DNA from: an uncultured Peptoniphilus sp.
GTDB taxonomy: Bacteria > Bacillota > Clostridia > Tissierellales > Peptoniphilaceae
DNA: 63,541 nucleotides
Assembly: GCA_902489255.1 (NCBI GenBank)
Contig: CABTZF010000004.1
Location: forward strand, 1-63,541
Reading direction: 5' to 3'
Part shown: positions 8,977 to 17,624 of the stretch, in pieces
How the letters are laid out: each line of letters starts with the position of its first letter
How positions within the stretch are numbered: the first letter of the stretch is position 1
Notes under the pieces: model-generated
The model's input: the letters and a program-made list of their open reading frames with translations, nothing else
Told to the model about the DNA's origin: nothing
Database searches by the model: none
Made by a program: the position numbers and the translations under genes

Positions 8977-10284
8977 TTAATTTTTAATTTTTTTACTATC
9001 TTTCAAACTTGCAATTATTGTAAAAATTAAAGTAACGGTCAATACCGGCACAAGCCATTCAAATCCATAATTTTTCAACGGTAATTTGCTTATTATTTTA
9101 CTTGGTCCATTAAAAATTCCAAATACCATATTTAACGACTGGGTAAGTGATATTAAAAAAGTCGTTGCAACTGCACTGATATAACTAATATCATATTTTA
9201 TATATTTATCAAAAGCGCTCATAACTATCAGAACAATTATAACGGGATAAATAGTTGATAAAACTGGTCCCGCCAAATTAATAAGCCCTTCTACACCAAG
9301 TAGAGATAAAATTATGGAAATAAACACTGATACCATTACTACATATTTATATTTTAATTTTCCACCGGAAATGGATTCAAAAAAATTGCCGCAGGTTGCC
9401 GTCAAACCAACTGAAGTAGTTAAACATGCAAGAGATACTCCTATTCCCATAACAATTTTTCCTATATTTCCGAAAAGACTTTCAACAGACCCTATTAAGA
9501 TTGCCACTCTTTCTGTATCAGCCGTAAAATTTGATGATGCCCTTGCACCAATATAAGTTAAACCCCCATAAACAAAAGCCAAGAGTAAAAAACAAACTAT
9601 TCCGACGCCATACATTATTTTCATTTGGTCACTTTTATTTTTATAGCCTCTTCTTATAATATCCGGCATAACAATTCCTGCCATTAGGGCAGAGCCCAAG
9701 GCATCCATTGTTTGATAGCCCTCTGTAAACCCCTTTAAAAAAAAGTTGTTATCAGGAATTTCTCTTATAGGACCTATCGGATTTATAATACATTTTATTA
9801 TTATTGTTGCCAAAACTATTAATAAACCTGGGGTTAAAATATTTCCAACATAAGATATAACTTCACTTTCATTAAAAACAAATAAAGTTGTCAGACCGAA
9901 AAAAACTAATGAAGTCAGCCATAAGGGAGAATTTGGAAAAATTTGTTTAACTGCTATATCATAAGTTGTTGCAGCTGTCCGCGGAACACAAAATAATGGT
10001 CCGATTGATAATATTGCAATGGCACCCAAAACTTTTGCAAAATTTGGCGAAACTCTTTTTCCTAAATCTTCAGCTTTGCCCCCAAGATTGGCTGTAACTA
10101 TTACTCCTAATACAGGCAATACAGGATCTGTGAGTAAAAAACCTATCATTGTTTTTATATAATTGCTCCCTGCACTAACGCCTAAATATGGTGGAAATAT
10201 TAAATTCCCTGCCCCAAAAAAAATTGCAAATAGGGCAAAACCAACCGTTATAATATCTCTAAACTTCTTATTTATGACTATCAC
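8977..10284 (-). CDS. brnQ: Branched-chain amino acid:cation symporter
   Basis: A 435-residue, about 12-helix membrane carrier of the LIVCS family that imports leucine, isoleucine and valine with Na+ or H+. The family signature FGAGNLIFPP lies at residues 20-30, and the hydrophobic segments are evenly distributed. The start is uncertain: the frame opens with GTG at 10284, but the only ribosome site (GGAG) lies just 3 bases before it, and no ATG or TTG occurs before the conserved region. A non-canonical ATA a few codons in would give normal spacing. It is monocistronic. Confidence 0.93.
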   Translation of the reverse strand: MIVINKKFRDIITVGFALFAIFFGAGNLIFPPYLGVSAGSNYIKTMIGFLLTDPVLPVLGVIVTANLGGKAEDLGKRVSPNFAKVLGAIAILSIGPLFCVPRTAATTYDIAVKQIFPNSPLWLTSLVFFGLTTLFVFNESEVISYVGNILTPGLLIVLATIIIKCIINPIGPIREIPDNNFFLKGFTEGYQTMDALGSALMAGIVMPDIIRRGYKNKSDQMKIMYGVGIVCFLLLAFVYGGLTYIGARASSNFTADTERVAILIGSVESLFGNIGKIVMGIGVSLACLTTSVGLTATCGNFFESISGGKLKYKYVVMVSVFISIILSLLGVEGLINLAGPVLSTIYPVIIVLIVMSAFDKYIKYDISYISAVATTFLISLTQSLNMVFGIFNGPSKIISKLPLKNYGFEWLVPVLTVTLIFTIIASLKDSKKIKN

Positions 10285-10447
10285 CCTCTCCTATTTAACT
10301 TTTTATCATGATTTAATATTATATAATAAATTTTTTTAAAAACCAATTAAGTCTTAAAATCTGATATTAAGGGTCATGATTAAAAATTTATATTACTAAA
10401 CAATTCCCTATAAAAATATATATTAATAAATTATTTTCCTGCTATCT

Positions 10448-11254
10448 TTACTTGTTTTCCACAACTATTAAAATTTCCCCGTTTCCATATTTTTCTTCAA
10501 CAACTTGCCCGGTTTTTAAAAGTTTTTCCAAACTTTCTCTTGAAAATAAAATTAATACATCTTCACGCAGGACATTATTATAGGTTTTTATAAAGTCAAC
10601 TATCATAGAATCATCAATATTTCTTTTTTCCATAATCATTTCTTCGTCTAAAAAAGCACTTAAATCTTTATAATTTTTATAACCTAATATATATTTTTTT
10701 GTTTCTTCTACCAAAAAGGCCGGTGGCTGCTTTATCCTATAATCAAAAGCTTTCACCCTATCTTCTAAAAAAATTTCAGAAATAAATTCAAGTTCATCAC
10801 AAAAATCTTGGAAATCTATTTCAAGTTCTTTTAATATTATTTTTTGGACATTTATTTCATATACATTTTTCTCTTTTAAAATCATATATTCTTTCAGTCT
10901 TCTCATATATTCATTGCTTTTTTCATAAGCAATTTCTCTTACTGCACAATAATATTTGTCAAGTGTGAATGAAGATTTGATTTCATTTGTAAAAAGTTTT
11001 GGAATTTCTTTAAAATGTGGGAATTTTGTTATCGTGGAAGCTGCTCTATACATGTCAAAAATTATTTTATTCCCTAAGTCTGCCGAATTTAATTCAGAAA
11101 AATTTTTTGGCAAGAAATTTTCATAGTTTTCTACCAAACCAACCATGATGTAGTCATAAGAAAAATCTTTATATGTAAAATCAATTGCCCTTAACGTGCC
11201 CTCCAATCCCCAAGACCAAGGATCTAAAACATCAGAAAAAACTTTAAGTTTCAT
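10448..11254 (-). CDS. DsbA-fold, SpxH/YjbH-like protein without redox cysteines
   Basis: A 268-residue cytosolic protein (no signal peptide) with the thioredoxin/DsbA layout: an N-terminal strand MKLKVFSD, a central helical domain (about 60-170), a cis-proline-type segment KQPPAFLVE and a closing strand. It aligns with the YjbH/SpxH or FrnE branch, whose active site is DPLCPWCWGLEP. Here the same site reads DVLDPWSWGLEG (positions 8-19), so both cysteines are replaced, by D11 and S14. It cannot do CxxC redox chemistry; a binding or adaptor role such as SpxH's delivery of Spx to ClpXP is possible but inferred. It is divergent from nrdD. Confidence 0.65.
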   Translation of the reverse strand: MKLKVFSDVLDPWSWGLEGTLRAIDFTYKDFSYDYIMVGLVENYENFLPKNFSELNSADLGNKIIFDMYRAASTITKFPHFKEIPKLFTNEIKSSFTLDKYYCAVREIAYEKSNEYMRRLKEYMILKEKNVYEINVQKIILKELEIDFQDFCDELEFISEIFLEDRVKAFDYRIKQPPAFLVEETKKYILGYKNYKDLSAFLDEEMIMEKRNIDDSMIVDFIKTYNNVLREDVLILFSRESLEKLLKTGQVVEEKYGNGEILIVVENK

Positions 11255-11373
11255 ATTTCACCTCAAAATATTTATTACAATCACTATTTGTAATTATAAC
11301 ATAAGACAATTTTTTTATTTATAAGAAGTTTTCCTTTATAAAAATTGAAAAAATAACGAAATGTAAAACTTTT

Positions 11374-11420
11374 CCACAATATATAGTTTTTTATTTTTTT
11401 ATATACACAATATATAGAAT
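11374..11420 (+). promoter_or_regulatory. Pair of NrdR boxes in the nrdD promoter
   Basis: Two copies of CACAATATATAG lie within 16-base sites at 11374-11389 and 11405-11420, exactly 31 bases apart (three helical turns). This matches the NrdR operator consensus (ACACWATATATWGTGT-like) and its known tandem spacing. The second box falls between the -35 region and a TATAAT at 11427-11432, so NrdR binding should repress nrdDG when (deoxy)ATP is abundant. Confidence 0.8.
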
Positions 11421-11454
11421 ATGTAGTATAATGTTTAAAGAAAAGGAGGCAATC

Positions 11455-13578
11455 ATGTTAACGGTAATTAAAAGAAATGGAACTGAAGTTCCTTTTAATA
11501 AAGATAAAATAACAATAGCTATTGAAAAAGCAATGAACTCCACAACAGGAGTTTATGTTGAAAATCAAGCGGCAGAAATTGCGCAGGAAATCGAAGATTT
11601 TGCAAAAACTAAAGAAATTCCACTATCAATATATGATATAGAAGAAAAGGTATATTATAAATTATTGGATTATGATAATCCGGCAACAGCAAGATCTTAT
11701 GAATCATATAAGTCCGTTCAACAATTTAAGCGTGAACAAAATACAACAGATAATGAAATTCTTGGTCTATTAAACGAAACCAATATAGATGTAATGGACG
11801 AAAACTCTAATAAAAATGCAATTATTGCTTCAACTCAAAGGGATCTTATAGCTGGTGAGGTATCAAAAGATATAGCCAAGAGAAAAATGATTCCCCTAGA
11901 TCTTGTAGAAGCTCATGAATCAGGAGCAATTCATATTCATGATATGGACTATATCATTCAGCCGATTTTTAATTGTTGCCTTGTAAACATGAAAGATATG
12001 CTTGATAATGGAACAGTTGTAAATGGAAAGATGATAGAAACTCCAAAGTCCTTTCAAGTTGCCTGCAATGTAATGACTCAAATTATTGCACAAATAGCAT
12101 CTAATCAATACGGCGGTCAATCAATAGATATTTCTTGTCTGGGTAAATATTTGAAAAGATCTTTTGATAAAAATTTGAATTTATCTATAGAAACTCTTGG
12201 CGATGTTGATATGGCTGAAAAAATGGCAAAAAAAATGACCCAAAAAGATTTGGAAAGTGGAATTCAAACTATTCAATACCAAATAAACACCTTAATGACT
12301 TCTAACGGTCAGGCACCTTTTGTAACTTTATTTATGCACCTTAAAGATGATGACCCCTATGAAAATGAAGTTGCCCTTATAATAGAAGAAATATTAAAGC
12401 AAAGAATCAAGGGTATAAAAAATGATGCAGGGGTTTATGTAACTCCGGCCTTCCCAAAACTAATTTATGTACTTGATGAAAATAATGTTCATAAGGATTC
12501 AAAATACTATTATTTAACAAGCTTGGCTATTCGATGCACGGCAAAGAGAATGTACCCCGACTATATTTCAGCCAAAAAAATGGCAGGAAATTATGAGGGA
12601 AATGTATTTTCACCAATGGGATGCAGGGCATTTCTGCCGGCCTATAAGGATAAACATAATAAATATAAATTTGAAGGTCGTTTTAACATGGGCGCATGCA
12701 CAATAAATCTACCACAAATAGGAATTCTTGCAGGTGGAGATGAAAATAAATTCTTTGAAATTCTAAATAAGAGATTAGATCTTGTTAAGAGAGTTGGATT
12801 AATTAGATATGAACATCTAAAAAAAGTTACCAGCGACTCCTCACCTATCCATTGGCAACATGGTGCAATCGCCAGACTCGGAAAACATGAAAGTATTGCT
12901 CCCCTGTTATTAAATGGTTATTCAACAGTTTCCCTGGGATATATAGGTATTTATGAAGCAACATATTTAACTAAGGGAGTAAGCCATACTGATCCAAAAG
13001 GCTATGCCTTTGCCATGAGAATAATGGATACTCTAAATGCTGCTACAAAAAAATGGACTCAAGAATACGGCATTAAATTTACCCTGTATGCTACTCCTGC
13101 TGAATCTTTAACTCACAGATTCAATTCAATTGACAGAAAAAGATTCGGCATAATTGAAAATGTAACAGATAAGGGATATTATACAAACTCATTCCATGTA
13201 GATGTAAGAGAAAATATTTCAGCATTCGAAAAATTTTCTTTTGAATCTAAGTTCCAAGACAAATCTTCAGGCGGATGTATTTCCTATGTAGAAATTCCTA
13301 ATATGGAACATAATCTTGAAGCTTTAGAAACAATAGTAAGATATATTTATGATAATATTCAATATGCAGAATTTAATACTAAATCTGACTACTGTTCAGA
13401 ATGTGGTTTTGATGGTGAAATAAAAGTTAATGACGATGGCGTTTGGGAATGTCCACAATGTGGTAATACTGACCGTGCAACCTTAAGTGTAGTGAGAAGA
13501 ACTTGCGGCTATTTGGGTGAAAACTTCTGGAATGAAGGAAGAACCAAAGAAATTAAAGACAGAGTATTGCATATTTAA
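11455..13578 (+). CDS. nrdD: Anaerobic (class III) ribonucleoside-triphosphate reductase
   Basis: NrdD makes deoxyribonucleotides from NTPs without oxygen, using a glycyl radical and usually formate. I start it at the ATG at 11455 (707 residues), which follows AAAGGAGG at proper spacing; the upstream ATG at 11431 overlaps the -10 element. An N-terminal ATP-cone (about 1-90) is followed by the barrel. Near the C-terminus are the zinc cysteines CSECG and CPQCG, and then the glycyl-radical motif RRTCGYLG (Gly near 685). The gene overlaps nrdG through TAATG and is preceded by twin NrdR boxes. Confidence 0.97.
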   Translation: MLTVIKRNGTEVPFNKDKITIAIEKAMNSTTGVYVENQAAEIAQEIEDFAKTKEIPLSIYDIEEKVYYKLLDYDNPATARSYESYKSVQQFKREQNTTDNEILGLLNETNIDVMDENSNKNAIIASTQRDLIAGEVSKDIAKRKMIPLDLVEAHESGAIHIHDMDYIIQPIFNCCLVNMKDMLDNGTVVNGKMIETPKSFQVACNVMTQIIAQIASNQYGGQSIDISCLGKYLKRSFDKNLNLSIETLGDVDMAEKMAKKMTQKDLESGIQTIQYQINTLMTSNGQAPFVTLFMHLKDDDPYENEVALIIEEILKQRIKGIKNDAGVYVTPAFPKLIYVLDENNVHKDSKYYYLTSLAIRCTAKRMYPDYISAKKMAGNYEGNVFSPMGCRAFLPAYKDKHNKYKFEGRFNMGACTINLPQIGILAGGDENKFFEILNKRLDLVKRVGLIRYEHLKKVTSDSSPIHWQHGAIARLGKHESIAPLLLNGYSTVSLGYIGIYEATYLTKGVSHTDPKGYAFAMRIMDTLNAATKKWTQEYGIKFTLYATPAESLTHRFNSIDRKRFGIIENVTDKGYYTNSFHVDVRENISAFEKFSFESKFQDKSSGGCISYVEIPNMEHNLEALETIVRYIYDNIQYAEFNTKSDYCSECGFDGEIKVNDDGVWECPQCGNTDRATLSVVRRTCGYLGENFWNEGRTKEIKDRVLHI

Positions 13579-14081
13579 TGAGATACGGACAAATAAGAAA
13601 GTATGATGTTGCAAACGGACCCGGTATAAGATGTTCTTTCTTTGTAACCGGCTGCAGGCACAAGTGTCCTGAATGTTTTAACCAAGAATATCAAGACTTC
13701 AACTACGGAAAAATTTGGACAGAAGAAGAAACAGCTACTATTATTAATTATTTAAAACTAAATGAGGTCGAAGGGCTTACTATATTAGGTGGTGAACCCT
13801 TCCAAAATACTTCAGACTTAATAAATATTGTAGAAAAAATCAGAGAAGAAAGTCAAAAAAATATTTGGATCTATTCCGGTTATACCTATGAACAAATCCT
13901 TGCTGACCCCCTAAAGAAAAAACTTTTAAGCTTGTGTGATGTTTTGGTAGATGGATTATTTATAAATAATCTAAAAAATTTAAGGTTGAAATTTCGCGGA
14001 TCTTCTAATCAAAGAATAATAGATGTAAAAAAATCTTTACAGGAAAACAGGGTACTTACAATAAACAAATTTATGAAATAA
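13578..14081 (+). CDS. nrdG: Anaerobic ribonucleotide reductase activating protein (radical SAM)
   Basis: NrdG installs the glycyl radical on NrdD. It is 167 residues, normal length, with the radical SAM cysteines C26, C30 and C33 (CRHKCPEC) and a GGEP motif near 72. Its ATG overlaps the nrdD stop (TAATG), indicating translational coupling. The operon ends at a strong terminator directly downstream. Confidence 0.97.
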   Translation: MRYGQIRKYDVANGPGIRCSFFVTGCRHKCPECFNQEYQDFNYGKIWTEEETATIINYLKLNEVEGLTILGGEPFQNTSDLINIVEKIREESQKNIWIYSGYTYEQILADPLKKKLLSLCDVLVDGLFINNLKNLRLKFRGSSNQRIIDVKKSLQENRVLTINKFMK

Positions 14082-14084
14082 AAA

Positions 14085-14151
14085 CCTGGGATGAGAATAT
14101 CTTTACTCATATAAGTATGGATATTCTCATCTCAGGTCTTATTTTTTTAGA
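14085..14151. terminator. Strong terminator between nrdG and csaB (bidirectional)
   Basis: CCTGGGATGAGAATATC pairs with GATATTCTCATCTCAGG, followed by TTATTTTTTT on the plus strand; on the minus strand it can serve the convergent csaB operon. Confidence 0.9.
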
Positions 14152-14157
14152 AAAATT

Positions 14158-15246
14158 TTATAATAATTTTAGGGCTATCTCAATATTTTCTTTAGCCTTT
14201 TTTTTCATTTTATCAGTATTTTTTTCTAAAACTATTTTTCTTTCATCTATATTATCAATAGCCTTAGCCACTTGTTTAATTAATTCTTGGGAGGTAAAAT
14301 TTTCAACATTTACATATTCTACGATTCCCAGTTCATTAATCATTGCTTTAACTTTTGGGTCATAAATTAAACCGACCATTGGTAAATTTGCACCTGAAGC
14401 ATATATTAAAGAATGTAGTCGCATAGCTAAAAGTACTTTCAATAGACCAAAAATTCCCATTAGTTCTTCTGCATTATATGTTTTTGTAATAGTTTTAATC
14501 TTATCCTTATGCTTACAAAGTTTTGCAATTTCCATTGAATAGATATGATCTTTGGGCAGATGAAATGGAACGAATAAAACATCCCAACCCATTTCTGCCA
14601 ATTCATCACAAGCTTTTGCCAGTTTTTCTTTTAAATCCGGTGCCTTTTTCCATTCTCTAATACATATTCCAATAGTTTTATCTCCAACTTTTAAATTTTC
14701 TTCAGCTAAAAGTCTTATTGCAACTTCTTTTGATATGGGCTTTAATGAAAATACCGGGTCAGCAGTGACTTTTATATTTTTATTTTTAATTTTTAAATCC
14801 CTAACAAATTCATAGGAAAATTTATCCCTTAAACTAATAAAGTCTACTTTCTCTAAAATAATTTTAGTTATAAATCTGTTAAAGCCCTTGTCAATGGGAC
14901 CAATTCCATTTGCATAGACATAAACTTTTTTTCTAAAAATCTTTGCTAAAAATATTAAAAATAAATAATACATTAAGGATCTGGTAGAAGTTATATCCTG
15001 TAAAAGGGACCCTCCTCCTGATATAAAAAGATCTGTCTCTTTTAGGCTTTTCATTATCTCATGAATATTAAATCTATCAGCAGCCTGTATTCCATAAGTT
15101 TTTTCTGTTTTTACCGGATTTTTGGAAAGTGCTTTAATTTCAATATGAGTGTTAAATTTTCTGAAATCGTCTACCATGGCTTTTAAAATAGCATCATCTC
15201 CGGAATTGTCAAAACCAAAGTAACCTGAAAGAAGTACTTTTTTCAT
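14158..15246 (-). CDS. csaB: Polysaccharide pyruvyl transferase
   Basis: CsaB-type enzymes (362 residues here) add a ketal pyruvyl group from phosphoenolpyruvate to a secondary cell-wall polysaccharide, creating the ligand for SLH-domain proteins. The N-terminal GYFGFDNSGDDAIL is the family signature, with a GT-B-like C-terminal half (MRLHSLIYASGANLPMVGL). It is the last gene of a tightly packed operon and overlaps the O-antigen-ligase-family gene by 4 bases. SLH-domain proteins are not in this window, so the anchored partners are unknown. Confidence 0.93.
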   Translation of the reverse strand: MKKVLLSGYFGFDNSGDDAILKAMVDDFRKFNTHIEIKALSKNPVKTEKTYGIQAADRFNIHEIMKSLKETDLFISGGGSLLQDITSTRSLMYYLFLIFLAKIFRKKVYVYANGIGPIDKGFNRFITKIILEKVDFISLRDKFSYEFVRDLKIKNKNIKVTADPVFSLKPISKEVAIRLLAEENLKVGDKTIGICIREWKKAPDLKEKLAKACDELAEMGWDVLFVPFHLPKDHIYSMEIAKLCKHKDKIKTITKTYNAEELMGIFGLLKVLLAMRLHSLIYASGANLPMVGLIYDPKVKAMINELGIVEYVNVENFTSQELIKQVAKAIDNIDERKIVLEKNTDKMKKKAKENIEIALKLL

Positions 15247-16604
15247 ATAACCTCATCGCTCACCAATAAATTATTTTCTCTTAATTCTTCCTTGTTTGAA
15301 TTTTTTGACAACCTGATAAGACATATAATCAGCCCAACAAGTATCCAAAAAGTAAATATTATCCTAGGCATATATAGAATATGTTCAGTCATTCCATTTG
15401 CAAGTATACCAAAAAGAGAAGCCATTGCTCCCGCTCCTAAATATTTAATATATTTATCTGAACTTTTAGTCAAATAACAAAGTCCATTTTTTATTAAGCT
15501 AAATATTAGAATCAAAAATACTAAAAGTCCTATTATCCCACCTTCCGCAAAAATTTCCAAAAAGGTATTGTGGGCATGGTAAATAGGCATTGTTCTAATA
15601 TAAGTTTCATAAACCTGTTTAAAGGGAATATATCCGAAGCCAACTCCGTTAATAAAGTTATCCTTAATAATATTAGCTGTAATTTGATATATTTTTGTCC
15701 TATATAAAATAGATGAATCTACGTTTGACCCAATTGATATAAATCTTTGCAAAATAGACTTAGGTAAAAATGGTACAGCTATAAGAACTATTGGAATAGC
15801 TAAAACTAAAAGTCTTTTATCAACTATTAAAACAAATACAAAGGCTGCGACAAAAATTCCAAGCCAACCGCCTCTTGACATTGTCATAAGAAGGGCTAAA
15901 AGTAAAACACCCACCCCTATTATAAAGGTCAACTTTTTTTTCATTGACTTGGTGTACCACATTGTTCCAACTGCCAAAGGTGTTAACATAACCAAATATT
16001 CTGCAAAAATATTGGGATTTGTAAAAACAGAATATATTCTTACTGCTATGTCTTGAGAATTTTCAACATCTGTCCATTCAGGTCTCATAACTACGCCTGT
16101 AAAAATTTGTCTTACTCCTACCAGGGCTGCAAATAAAGAAGAGAGCATTAAAAATGAAACAAATACATTAATATCTTCTTTTTTATTTAGAGAATTTACC
16201 ATGGCAAATACAAAAGAAATTCCTGCACAGTTTAAAGCCAAGTCCCTAATTGAACCCATCACATTAACTGACGTAAAGGTATTAATTATGGCATAGATAA
16301 GAAAAAACCCTATGGGTAAACCTAAAATATCAACCGAAAAATCTTTTTCCCCTAAAATTATTTGCCTTATAAATACCATAAAACCCATTGCTAAAAACCC
16401 TAAAAGCCCAAGCATATCAGGTAAAAATGGATAGGCAAAAGCCATAAGACAAAGCCCTGTTTTTATATCATAAAATACAAAAAATATTCCAACAAATAAT
16501 AAAATTGTAGCCAAAAAAATTTTTGTTGATAAAAACAGGTAGGTCAATAAGACGATTAAACTCATAAAAATTATCAAAGGAAGTTTTTTTGCCCTTACCA
16601 CCAT
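15243..16604 (-). CDS. O-antigen ligase/Wzy-family membrane protein
   Basis: A 453-residue polytopic membrane protein with about 11-12 hydrophobic segments and a long extracytoplasmic loop near 300-360 containing the H-N-T-F-L-E motif typical of the Wzy_C domain. Family members ligate or polymerise lipid-linked glycans on the outer face of the membrane. The start codon follows AGGAGG. It overlaps the next upstream gene by 10 bases and csaB by 4, so it should act with CsaB and the neighbouring glycosyltransferase on one cell-surface polysaccharide. Confidence 0.85.
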   Translation of the reverse strand: MVVRAKKLPLIIFMSLIVLLTYLFLSTKIFLATILLFVGIFFVFYDIKTGLCLMAFAYPFLPDMLGLLGFLAMGFMVFIRQIILGEKDFSVDILGLPIGFFLIYAIINTFTSVNVMGSIRDLALNCAGISFVFAMVNSLNKKEDINVFVSFLMLSSLFAALVGVRQIFTGVVMRPEWTDVENSQDIAVRIYSVFTNPNIFAEYLVMLTPLAVGTMWYTKSMKKKLTFIIGVGVLLLALLMTMSRGGWLGIFVAAFVFVLIVDKRLLVLAIPIVLIAVPFLPKSILQRFISIGSNVDSSILYRTKIYQITANIIKDNFINGVGFGYIPFKQVYETYIRTMPIYHAHNTFLEIFAEGGIIGLLVFLILIFSLIKNGLCYLTKSSDKYIKYLGAGAMASLFGILANGMTEHILYMPRIIFTFWILVGLIICLIRLSKNSNKEELRENNLLVSDEVI

Positions 16605-17134
16605 TTTGAAACCTCCTTATCCAATTTAAAGAAATCGGCAAAATAAGAAACTATTATAGAATTTTTAATTATATCTACATACTTTCCTTTAAAAATTGAA
16701 CCTATAAAGGAAATTAAAAATATTAAAAATGTAAGTTTAATGCTTTTTCCGGCAATTACCGACCCTATTAAAGTAAATAAACCGCAATAGAGTAAAAATG
16801 TAAATACAAAGCCTATGAGACTGTTAAAGTCTGTACATACAGTTTTTATTGGACTTATGACTAATGAATTTTTATTGACTCTTTCCAATATTTTTTTCAA
16901 AAAATTACAAAAAATATTTAGGGCATCAAAAAATCCTCTGTAAATCTTATAAACTAGAGTGTCGGCAAAAATATTTTTATTATTATCCAATAATTTTTTT
17001 AAATTTGCCTGCCTATAATAAACGGAAAAAATATTTAATTTTTTTAAAATCTTATGAAGATAACTGTAAGAGTAAATTTTACCCAAACCCTCACTTAACT
17101 TCACACATATTCCAACAACTATGGAACTATACAT
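16595..17134 (-). CDS. Small membrane protein of the csaB operon
   Basis: This 179-residue protein has a basic N-terminal region (about 1-105) and two to three hydrophobic segments near 105-155. I recognise no catalytic motif. Its N-terminus resembles the leader segment that in some clostridia is joined to the O-antigen-ligase-type protein encoded next, so it may be a split-off accessory part of that protein. It overlaps the ligase gene by 10 bases and follows the DUF4330-type gene after 4 bases, so it is surely co-transcribed. Function unknown. Confidence 0.75.
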   Translation of the reverse strand: MYSSIVVGICVKLSEGLGKIYSYSYLHKILKKLNIFSVYYRQANLKKLLDNNKNIFADTLVYKIYRGFFDALNIFCNFLKKILERVNKNSLVISPIKTVCTDFNSLIGFVFTFLLYCGLFTLIGSVIAGKSIKLTFLIFLISFIGSIFKGKYVDIIKNSIIVSYFADFFKLDKEVSKWW

Positions 17135-17138
17135 TTTA

Positions 17139-17624
17139 TCACTCTACTTTTATATCCATAACAGTTGCAAAGCTTGCAATATTTTTATTCTTAACTCTCT
17201 GTTGATTGCCGATTCTTATTTGCTCTGTACCCACTTGATAAAAATCATCCGTTTCTTTAACATCACATGCAACTTCTACATGCACTACATACTTTTCCGG
17301 AACCTCTGCCAATACAAATTTATCCTTGTATTCTACTTCTTTTTTAAAAGGCTCATATGATACTTTATTAATTACCCCTAAATAAGTTCCCTTGTCATAA
17401 TCATAAAGAGGGTCTCCTTCCTTTACTTTGGAAACTGTCGCCATTTTAACTTCTATTATATCCATATATATTGTGCCTTTTCTAGTTGCCGCATTTGTTA
17501 ATGACGGAGTCTTAGCAATTCTTTTTGCTCCAAATATAACTCCTCCCAAAAGCATTAATATTACCAATAAGTCAATAATATTAATAAGTCCGAAGACTTT
17601 ACCTTTCTTATCAATTATCTTCAT
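17139..17624 (-). CDS. DUF4330-type membrane-anchored protein
   Basis: A 161-residue protein with a short cytoplasmic start (MKIIDKKGKVFGLINIIDL), one membrane helix at about 15-35 and an extracytoplasmic beta-rich domain. The N-terminal KGKxFGxINIIDLLV pattern is that of the DUF4330 family, which occurs next to csaB and O-antigen-ligase genes in clostridia. Its start overlaps the glycosyltransferase stop by 4 bases (ATGA). The role in polysaccharide assembly is inferred from context only. Confidence 0.8.
   Translation of the reverse strand: MKIIDKKGKVFGLINIIDLLVILMLLGGVIFGAKRIAKTPSLTNAATRKGTIYMDIIEVKMATVSKVKEGDPLYDYDKGTYLGVINKVSYEPFKKEVEYKDKFVLAEVPEKYVVHVEVACDVKETDDFYQVGTEQIRIGNQQRVKNKNIASFATVMDIKVE

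Noticed and set aside
11431..11454. Upstream ATG extending nrdD by eight codons
   Set aside because: It overlaps the -10 element and has no ribosome site; the ATG at 11455 follows AAAGGAGG.
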